Below, in pieces: positions 1-4,203 of a stretch of DNA of 5,496 bases. The notes under the pieces were generated by a model that saw only the letters and a list, made by a program, of their open reading frames with translations, did no database searches and had not been told where the DNA came from. The translations under genes and the position numbers were made by a program. Each line of letters opens with the position of its first letter. The first letter of the stretch is position 1. Location: positions 1 through 5,496 of the forward strand of contig JAFOFS010000298.1 in assembly GCA_017387165.1 (NCBI GenBank). The letters run 5' to 3'. This stretch comes from Clostridia bacterium (GTDB lineage: Bacteria; Bacillota; Clostridia; Oscillospirales; Acutalibacteraceae).

Positions 1-11
1 AAACCTAACGG

Positions 12-17
12 AAGGAG
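12..17 (+). promoter_or_regulatory. Ribosome binding site of holA
   Basis: AAGGAG matches the anti-Shine-Dalgarno core. It ends 1 nt before the ATG at 19 but 7 nt before the in-frame TTG at 25. The usual spacing of about 5-9 nt therefore favours TTG as the start. The 18 nt visible upstream also contain a TAA at 6-8 and a TGA at 20-22 in the other two frames, either of which could end an upstream gene lying outside the window. Confidence 0.7.
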
Positions 18-24
18 AATGACC

Positions 25-1131
25 TTGGCTGCGAAAAAACCTGCCGCTGTCCGTGCCGACGAGGCGCGACTGAAACTGCATATCAAGACCGAGGCGCTGC
101 TTCCGGTGTACTTTTTGTTTGGTGAGGAAAGCTACCTCACCGCCCGTTATACCGAACAACTGGTAGAAAAAGCGCTGAAGGACGACCCGATGCGCGAATT
201 CAATTTTACCCGATTGGACGGGCAAACCTGCGAGTCGAACGAGATCATCGCCGCCGCGGAAACGCTGCCGATGATGGCGGAACGCCGCGTGGTGGTGGTG
301 CGTGGGTGGAACGTGGAAAAAGCCTACCGCACTCCCGACGACCTGAAAAAAGACCTCGCTGAATTCCTGCAGGATCCGCCGGAGGAGTGCGTGCTGATCT
401 TCCGCCTGCCCGGCAAACTTTCCGATTACCTGCCGAAGGACGATAAGTACAAGACCGCCTCTCCGAAATGGACGGCTTTTTGCGACCTGATCGCCAAGCG
501 CGGTATGGTGGCGGAGCTGACCGCTCGTCCGGCCGGCGAAAACGCCCGTGCGCTGTGTGCGATGGCGTCCCGCCGCCGGGTGAAGATGGAACTTCCTGCC
601 GCTCGCCTGCTGATCGATCGCGTCGGTAACGACCTGGCGCGACTGGTCAATGAAACCGAAAAACTGTGTGCCGCCGCCGACGGAGGGGAAATCACCCCCG
701 AGCTGGTGAAGGCGCTGACCGCCGAAAGCCTGGAGGCTCGCGTTTTCGATCTGTCTAAGGCAATTGCCGCCGGTCAGGCAGATCGCGTCTACCGCATTTT
801 GCGTGCGTTGGCGTTCCATCGGGAAGAACCGCACGTCCTGCTTTCCACCCTTTCGGCTGCTTTTGTGGATTTCTACCGCGTGCGTGTGGCGCTGGATGCC
901 GGCTTGCCGACCGCTTGGGTGATCTCCACCTTCCACTATGAGAAACGCGCGTTTGTGATCGACAATGCTCTGCAGACGGTGCAAAACCGCTCGACCGCCT
1001 CACTGCGCCGTTGCCTTGATCTGCTGTCCCGTGCGGACGGCGAGCTCAAATCCACCTCTGCTGACCCGTGGCAGCTGCTGGAACGCCTGTCGGTGGAGCT
1101 GATGACCGAACTGCGCCGGAGGGGCAACTGA
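25..1131 (+). CDS. holA: DNA polymerase III subunit delta (clamp loader)
   Basis: Delta is the clamp-loader subunit that opens the beta sliding-clamp ring so that it can be loaded on primed DNA. The protein is 368 aa from TTG 25 (370 aa from ATG 19), slightly longer than the usual 330-345. Family landmarks are visible: near residue 30 the N-terminal strand and P-loop-like turn VYFLFGEESYL; then FNFTRLDG and the conserved block LPMMAERRVVVVRG, which typically reads LPFFxxRRLVVV. Later come the VFDLSKAIAAGQ helix and the C-terminal collar domain ending in PWQLLERLSVELM. Delta lacks a working Walker A motif, and none is seen here. The start is ambiguous: the AAGGAG at 12-17 is well spaced only for TTG 25. 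The gene ends in TGATG, overlapping the next gene by 1 nt, so it is the first visible gene of a coupled operon. Identity is confident from family patterns; only the start is in doubt. Confidence 0.93.
   Translation: MAAKKPAAVRADEARLKLHIKTEALLPVYFLFGEESYLTARYTEQLVEKALKDDPMREFNFTRLDGQTCESNEIIAAAETLPMMAERRVVVVRGWNVEKAYRTPDDLKKDLAEFLQDPPEECVLIFRLPGKLSDYLPKDDKYKTASPKWTAFCDLIAKRGMVAELTARPAGENARALCAMASRRRVKMELPAARLLIDRVGNDLARLVNETEKLCAAADGGEITPELVKALTAESLEARVFDLSKAIAAGQADRVYRILRALAFHREEPHVLLSTLSAAFVDFYRVRVALDAGLPTAWVISTFHYEKRAFVIDNALQTVQNRSTASLRRCLDLLSRADGELKSTSADPWQLLERLSVELMTELRRRGN
1118..1124 (+). promoter_or_regulatory. Ribosome binding site deciding the rnmV start
   Basis: GGAGGGG lies inside the 3' end of holA, 6 nt before the ATG at 1131. 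It fixes the rnmV start there rather than at the in-frame ATG at 1068, which would give a 21-residue extension lying wholly inside holA. Confidence 0.8.
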
Positions 1132-1718
1132 TGCTGTCGGTGAATGCGGTGCTGGTGGTGGAGGGAAAATACGATCGCATCCGCCTTGCTTCGGTAACCG
1201 ATGCGCCGATTTTCACCACCGACGGCTTCCGCATTTTCAAAGATAAAGAACAACTGACGCTGCTGCGCCGCTTGGCAAAGGACCGCGAGGTGGTCATTTT
1301 GACCGACAGCGACGGAGCGGGTCTGCAGATCCGCAATTACCTCATCGGCGCGTTGCCGGACGCCACGGTGCGGCAGGCGTACATTCCGCCGATCGCCGGT
1401 AAAGAAAAGCGGAAATCCGCCCCCTCGAAGGAAGGCCTGCTCGGGGTGGAGGGGATGGACACCGCCACGCTGGAGGAGGCGCTGCGCCGCGCAGGCGTGG
1501 TGACCGACACACCGCGTGGAACCCCGTGGTGTACGCCGCAACGCCTGTATCGGGACGGCCTGTGCGGACGACCGGACAGCGCCGCCAAACGGAAAGAACT
1601 GCTTCAACTGCTGCAGCTGCCGACCAACCTGTCTCAAAGCCGCCTGCGCGATGTGCTGAATACGGCGGTCTCGGAACAGGAGTATCTCACGTATTTGGAG
1701 AAAATATCGTTATGCTGA
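1131..1718 (+). CDS. rnmV: Ribonuclease M5 (TOPRIM + DUF4093), 5S rRNA maturation
   Basis: RNase M5 trims the 5S rRNA precursor at both ends in low-GC Gram-positives; this is known from the Bacillus subtilis enzyme. The 195-aa protein has an N-terminal TOPRIM domain: the catalytic glutamate motif VVEGKYD (E11) and the metal-binding DxD in LTDSDGAG (D59, D61), followed by LQIRNYL. After a basic linker (about 88-100) comes LLGVEGMD, equivalent to the GIEHA region of M5. The C-terminal half (about 138-190) carries LYRDGLCGRPDSAAKR and NLSQSRLRDVLN, matching the rRNA-binding C-terminal region of the family. Length is close to the 186 aa of the Bacillus protein. ATG 1131 is chosen from the GGAGGGG 6 nt upstream and a 1-nt overlap with the holA stop. 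In Bacillus rnmV sits beside ksgA; here it lies between holA and rlmH. A generic small TOPRIM protein is the alternative, but the C-terminal match makes M5 the better call. Confidence 0.88.
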   Translation: MLSVNAVLVVEGKYDRIRLASVTDAPIFTTDGFRIFKDKEQLTLLRRLAKDREVVILTDSDGAGLQIRNYLIGALPDATVRQAYIPPIAGKEKRKSAPSKEGLLGVEGMDTATLEEALRRAGVVTDTPRGTPWCTPQRLYRDGLCGRPDSAAKRKELLQLLQLPTNLSQSRLRDVLNTAVSEQEYLTYLEKISLC

Positions 1719-2194
1719 ATGTGACCGTGCTGTGTGTGGGTAAACTAAAGGAAGCCTATTGGCGTGACGCCTGCACCGAATATGCCAAACGCCTTTCGGC
1801 GTTTTGCCGCTTTCAGGTGGTGGAGTTGGACGAAACCCGCCTGCCGGAAAAACCCTCCGCCGCGCAGATCGAGATGGCGCTGGCCGCCGAGGGAAAGCAA
1901 ATGCTGTCCAAAATTCAAAACGGCGCAGTGGTGATCGCTCTCTGTATCGAGGGCAAGACCTGCTCGTCGCCGGAGCTTGCCGACCTGCTGGGGGATATCG
2001 CGGTCGGTGGCCGCAGCCAGGTGGTCTTTTGTATCGGCAGCTCGTTCGGCTTGTCGCCGGAGATCAAAGCCCGCGCCGACCGCCGCCTTTCGATGTCACC
2101 GATGACCTTTCCGCACCAACTGGCCCGCGTGATGCTGTGCGAACAGATCTACCGTGCGATGCAGATTCAAAACGGCGGAAAGTATCACAAATAG
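1712..2194 (+). CDS. rlmH: 23S rRNA (pseudouridine-1915-N3) methyltransferase RlmH
   Basis: RlmH is a SPOUT-class methyltransferase that uses S-adenosylmethionine to methylate pseudouridine 1915 in helix 69 of 23S rRNA on assembled 70S ribosomes. The 160-aa product matches the family length of 155-160. It opens with the family signature VLCVGKLKE (residues 6-14). The knot region shows FCIGSSFGLSPEIKARAD (106-123) and then LSMSPMTFPHQLARVMLCEQIYRA (126-149, with MTFPHQLARV the diagnostic core), and it ends with the invariant YHK. The SAM loop reads IGSS rather than the IGGS/IGGP of the Staphylococcus and E. coli proteins, a small substitution unlikely to mean loss of function. ATG 1712 overlaps the end of rnmV by 7 nt. 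A weak GGAG at 1697-1700, 11 nt away, is the only SD, so translation is probably coupled to rnmV. A longer in-frame extension to 1526 exists but lies inside rnmV and has no family match. Confidence 0.96.
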   Translation: MLNVTVLCVGKLKEAYWRDACTEYAKRLSAFCRFQVVELDETRLPEKPSAAQIEMALAAEGKQMLSKIQNGAVVIALCIEGKTCSSPELADLLGDIAVGGRSQVVFCIGSSFGLSPEIKARADRRLSMSPMTFPHQLARVMLCEQIYRAMQIQNGGKYHK

Positions 2195-2212
2195 TAAAAA
2201 AAGCAAATTTTC

Positions 2213-2241
2213 TTGCATTTTTCGTACAAATGATTTATAAT
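2213..2241 (+). promoter_or_regulatory. Probable sigma-A promoter for the SirC-like gene
   Basis: A perfect TATAAT -10 (2236-2241) lies 17 nt after TTGCAT (2213-2218), which matches the TTGACA consensus at only its first three positions. The surrounding gap (2195-2260) is far more AT-rich than the flanking genes. The predicted transcription start is near 2248, giving a leader of about 45 nt to the start codon. The promoter lies right behind rlmH, so the following gene is probably a separate transcription unit. No operator-like repeat is evident apart from a weak AT hairpin overlapping the -35. Confidence 0.65.
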
Positions 2242-2279
2242 GTAAGGTAAACAAACGACAACGCTCGTGACGTTTACGG

Positions 2280-2286
2280 AAGGGGG
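2280..2286 (+). promoter_or_regulatory. Ribosome binding site deciding the SirC-like start
   Basis: AAGGGGG (AAGGAGG with one G:U wobble) ends 7 nt before GTG 2294 and 4 nt before TTG 2291. It lies inside the reading frame if translation began at the upstream GTG 2267, which argues against that longer start. Confidence 0.6.
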
Positions 2287-2293
2287 TCTCTTG

Positions 2294-2779
2294 GTGGATA
2301 TCCGGTTCCCGCTTTTTCTTGATCTGACCGACAACAATTGCACCGTCATCGGCGGTGGCGATTATGCTTCGCTGTGCGCGGATATGTTTCTGCGCTTCGG
2401 CGCGAAGGTCACGGTGATCAGTCCGCATATTACGCCGCGCCTGCGTGAGCTGGAGGAACAGAAACGCATCCGCTACATTCCCCGTAAGTTCTTCCGCGGC
2501 GACTGTGCCAACGCCTATTTGTGCGTGGCGGCGACCGACTCCGAGACGGTGAATATCGCCGTGTCGGTGGAGTGCAAATCCCGCGGTATCCCCGTAAACG
2601 TCAAGGCTCCCGCGGCGTACGGCACCTTCCGTATGCCGTCAGCGGTGCTGTGCGACGACCTGGTGCTTGCCGCCTACAGCGAACCGAAAAACCGCGATGC
2701 GCTGGATAACCTCCGTGCCTATATGGAAACCGAGCTGCCGTCGGTATGGCAGCAGGCAAAGGATACGGCCGAACAATAA
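2294..2779 (+). CDS. Short SirC/Met8-like precorrin-2 dehydrogenase family protein
   Basis: Family members oxidise precorrin-2 to sirohydrochlorin with NAD+, and some also insert iron, in siroheme and cobalamin synthesis in the cytosol. The 161-aa product starts FPLFLDL, then a Rossmann loop VIGGGDYASLCADMFLRFGAKVTVISP (GGG at about residues 20-22; first part VIGGGDYASL). It keeps the catalytic aspartate in VAATDSETVN (D82 from GTG 2294), followed by IPVNVKAP. Odd points: the loop lacks the usual GGGxVAxRK pattern, and the conserved T/S-G-G-K-S-P segment after the dehydrogenase domain is replaced by YSEPKNRDALDNLRAYMETELP (key part EPKNRDALDNLR). The protein also stops about 40 residues short of typical SirC. 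Dehydrogenase activity is plausible; chelatase activity is doubtful. GTG 2294 (or TTG 2291) is chosen from the SD; GTG 2267 would add 9 residues containing the SD. No other tetrapyrrole gene is in view, so it could serve a variant role. Confidence 0.75.
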   Translation: MDIRFPLFLDLTDNNCTVIGGGDYASLCADMFLRFGAKVTVISPHITPRLRELEEQKRIRYIPRKFFRGDCANAYLCVAATDSETVNIAVSVECKSRGIPVNVKAPAAYGTFRMPSAVLCDDLVLAAYSEPKNRDALDNLRAYMETELPSVWQQAKDTAEQ

Positions 2780-2792
2780 AAACAACGACAAG

Positions 2793-2823
2793 AGAAAACC
2801 CGCTGCAACGCGGTTTTCTTTTT
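2793..2823 (+). terminator. Hairpin terminator behind the SirC-like gene
   Basis: AGAAAA (2793-2798) pairs with TTTTCT (2814-2819), and CCGC (2800-2803) pairs with GCGG (2810-2813). C2799 is bulged and the loop is TGCAAC. A five-T run (2819-2823) follows. It lies 13 nt after the stop at 2777-2779, as expected of an intrinsic terminator. Unusually, it ends only 5 nt before the next gene's Shine-Dalgarno sequence, so it may also act as an attenuator or a translational block for that gene. Confidence 0.75.
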
Positions 2824-2827
2824 AGAT

Positions 2828-2832
2828 GGAGG
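2828..2832 (+). promoter_or_regulatory. Ribosome binding site deciding the kinase start
   Basis: GGAGG ends 5 nt before ATG 2838 and supports that start. The in-frame ATG at 2826 overlaps this SD and has only the terminator T-tract upstream, so it is unlikely to be used. Confidence 0.75.
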
Positions 2833-2837
2833 AAACT

Positions 2838-3965
2838 ATGAGTCAATTGATCGAACAGCAAATGGAATCGGTGGTATTCCGTTTTCGTGTCAAGGGCAAG
2901 GTCAAAAGCATCCAAGCCTTCGGCAACGGACATATCAACCGCTCGTACATAGTGACGATGGTCGAGGGCGGCGAGGAAAAGCGTTATACGCTGCAGCAGA
3001 TCAACACCTCGGTATTCCGCAACCCGGACGAACTGATGGAGAATATCCAGAGCATCACCGCCCATATCCGCCGCAAACTGCGCGAGGAGGGGAAAGACCC
3101 CGAACGCGGCACGCTGCATATGATGAGCGACCGCGCCGGCGAACACCGCTACGTCAAGGATGCCTACGGCAGCTATTGGCGGATGTATCCCTTCATTGAC
3201 GATTGCATTTCCTACGACATCGTGGATTGCCCCGACGTGTTCCGCAATGCCGCCCGCGCGTTTGGCACCTTCCAGGCGCAACTGGCGGATTATCCGGCCT
3301 ATACGCTCAACGAAACCATTCCGCACTTCCACGATACGGGAAGCCGCTATATGGACTTTGAAGCGGCGGTTGCCCGCGATCTGGTCGGTCGTGCCGAAAG
3401 CGTGCAGGAGGAGATCGCATTTGTCCGTGCCCACCGTAAGGAAACCTATCTGATCCAAAACGCCATTATCGCCGGCGAGATTCCGGTTCGCGTTACGCAT
3501 AACGACACCAAGCTCAACAACGTCTTGATGGATAAGGAAAACAACGCCGTCTGCGTGGTGGATCTGGACACCGTTATGCCCGGCTCGGCGCTGTACGACT
3601 TTGGCGACAGCATCCGCTTTGGCGCTTCGACCGCGCTGGAGGACGAGGAAGACCTCTCCAAGGTGCAGCTCGACCTGGAGCTGTTTGAGGCGTTCGCGGA
3701 CGGCTATCTGGAAACCGCCGGTCCGGCGATGACCACCAAGGAAATCGAATGGCTGCCGTTTGCGGCGAAAATGATGACGCTGGAATGCGGCATCCGCTTC
3801 CTTACCGACTACTTAAACGGCGATACCTATTTCAAAATCGCCCACGCGGAGCACAATCTTGTCCGCGCTCGCACCCAGTTTAAATTGGTGCAGGAGGACG
3901 AGGACAAGATGGAAGAAATGCAGGCCATCATCCGCGCCCTCGTGCACAAATACACCGGCAAATGA
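2838..3965 (+). CDS. NahK-like N-acetylhexosamine 1-kinase / APH-fold phosphotransferase
   Basis: This is a cytosolic kinase of the aminoglycoside-phosphotransferase (APH) fold. Its closest remembered relative is NahK of Bifidobacterium longum, which phosphorylates GlcNAc/GalNAc at C1 with ATP in lacto-N-biose/galacto-N-biose breakdown. The 375-aa product is close to the roughly 360 aa of NahK. The N-lobe has FGNGHINRSY (28-37), the nucleotide-loop region shared with NahK (YGNGHIN). The catalytic loop is THNDTKLNNVLMD with H221, D223 and N228. The metal-binding DLDTVMPG (D242, D244) follows, then YDFGDSIRFGAST, all NahK-type signatures. The C-terminal half has many helices (LECGIRFLTDYLNGDTYFK). 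The start is set by GGAGG 5 nt before ATG 2838. Neighbours give no sugar-pathway context: no phosphorylase, epimerase or nucleotidyltransferase is in view. The fold and kinase mechanism are confident; the GlcNAc/GalNAc substrate is inference, and other aminosugar or choline-like substrates remain possible. Confidence 0.85.
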   Translation: MSQLIEQQMESVVFRFRVKGKVKSIQAFGNGHINRSYIVTMVEGGEEKRYTLQQINTSVFRNPDELMENIQSITAHIRRKLREEGKDPERGTLHMMSDRAGEHRYVKDAYGSYWRMYPFIDDCISYDIVDCPDVFRNAARAFGTFQAQLADYPAYTLNETIPHFHDTGSRYMDFEAAVARDLVGRAESVQEEIAFVRAHRKETYLIQNAIIAGEIPVRVTHNDTKLNNVLMDKENNAVCVVDLDTVMPGSALYDFGDSIRFGASTALEDEEDLSKVQLDLELFEAFADGYLETAGPAMTTKEIEWLPFAAKMMTLECGIRFLTDYLNGDTYFKIAHAEHNLVRARTQFKLVQEDEDKMEEMQAIIRALVHKYTGK

Positions 3966-4016
3966 CCCCGCTTGAAACGGCACCCGCCGCCACAGCGAAA
4001 GCAACGCGAAAAACGA

Positions 4017-4058
4017 ACACCGAGAAGAACCGCCGTTGGTTCCTCTCGGTGTTTTTTT
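4017..4058 (+). terminator. Strong intrinsic terminator behind the kinase gene
   Basis: A nine-base stem, ACACCGAGA (4017-4025) with TCTCGGTGT (4044-4052), continues past a single A:C mismatch (4026/4043) into GAACC/GGTTC, with the loop GCCGTT. The run T4052-4058 follows. It lies about 50 nt after the stop at 3963-3965 and should cleanly separate the kinase from the secreted-protein gene. Confidence 0.92.
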
Positions 4059-4087
4059 GTGCCGCAAAAAGCCGCTTTGTAAGAGGT

Positions 4088-4144
4088 TTGTCATACCTTA
4101 TACATTATATTAAAGAAAATAGACTTATTATATCTCAATATAAT
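4088..4144 (+). promoter_or_regulatory. AT-rich promoter region of the secreted-protein gene
   Basis: This segment after the terminator is strikingly AT-rich and must carry the promoter of the next gene. A consensus TATAAT is at 4139-4144, but no recognisable -35 lies 16-19 nt before it. TTGTCA (4088-4093, five of six to consensus) has only TAAAGA (4111-4116) at the right spacing. The exact promoter is therefore unresolved; an activator-dependent promoter using the TATAAT is one reading. The leader to the start codon would be about 50-90 nt. The rest of the gap (4059-4087 and 4146-4187) shows nothing I can name. Confidence 0.45.
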
Positions 4145-4145
4145 A
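4126..4145. repeat. Perfect 8-bp inverted repeat over the -10 element
   Basis: TATTATAT (4126-4133) and ATATAATA (4138-4145) are exact reverse complements separated by CTCA. The right arm contains the candidate -10 TATAAT and the left arm contains its reverse complement. A further direct copy of ATTATAT lies at 4104-4110, 23 bp before the one at 4127-4133. It could be an operator, or simply a consequence of high AT content. Confidence 0.6.
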
Positions 4146-4187
4146 TAAAACCTTGCTATCCACCGGCTGTATCCGAGCAAATGCTAT

Positions 4188-4193
4188 AGGAGG
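4188..4193 (+). promoter_or_regulatory. Ribosome binding site of the secreted-protein gene
   Basis: A full-consensus AGGAGG lies 10 nt before ATG 4204. This supports strong translation and fixes the start, since the next codons encode a textbook signal peptide. Confidence 0.85.
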
Positions 4194-4203
4194 CGTATAC
4201 GTT

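Noticed and set aside
108..113. Altered IGSS (for IGGS) in the RlmH SAM loop, residues 108-111 of the protein, as a sign of lost activity
   Set aside because: The rest of the SPOUT knot and the YHK tail are intact, and small substitutions here seem tolerated in Firmicutes relatives. The coordinates given are protein residues; the codons lie near 2033-2044.
936..1637. Long minus-strand open frame across holA and rnmV (233 codons)
   Set aside because: It is antisense to two well-supported genes. The product is rich in R, H, Q and S, as expected from the opposite strand of GC-rich coding DNA, and has no family pattern.
2197..2222. AT-rich hairpin (GCAA/TTGC flanked by A-run and T-run) as an rlmH terminator
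   Set aside because: The core stem is only 4 bp with an A:A mismatch before weak A:T pairs, and it overlaps the -35 of the next promoter. It is too weak to call as a terminator.
2601..3500. Long minus-strand open frame across the SirC-like and kinase genes (299 codons)
   Set aside because: It crosses two genes and a terminator on the other strand, shows no recognisable motif, and the plus-strand kinase has clear catalytic motifs.
3962..4189. Small plus-strand frame of 75 codons after the kinase
   Set aside because: It starts inside the kinase stop region, reads through the terminator hairpin and the AT-rich promoter, and has no SD or protein-like pattern.
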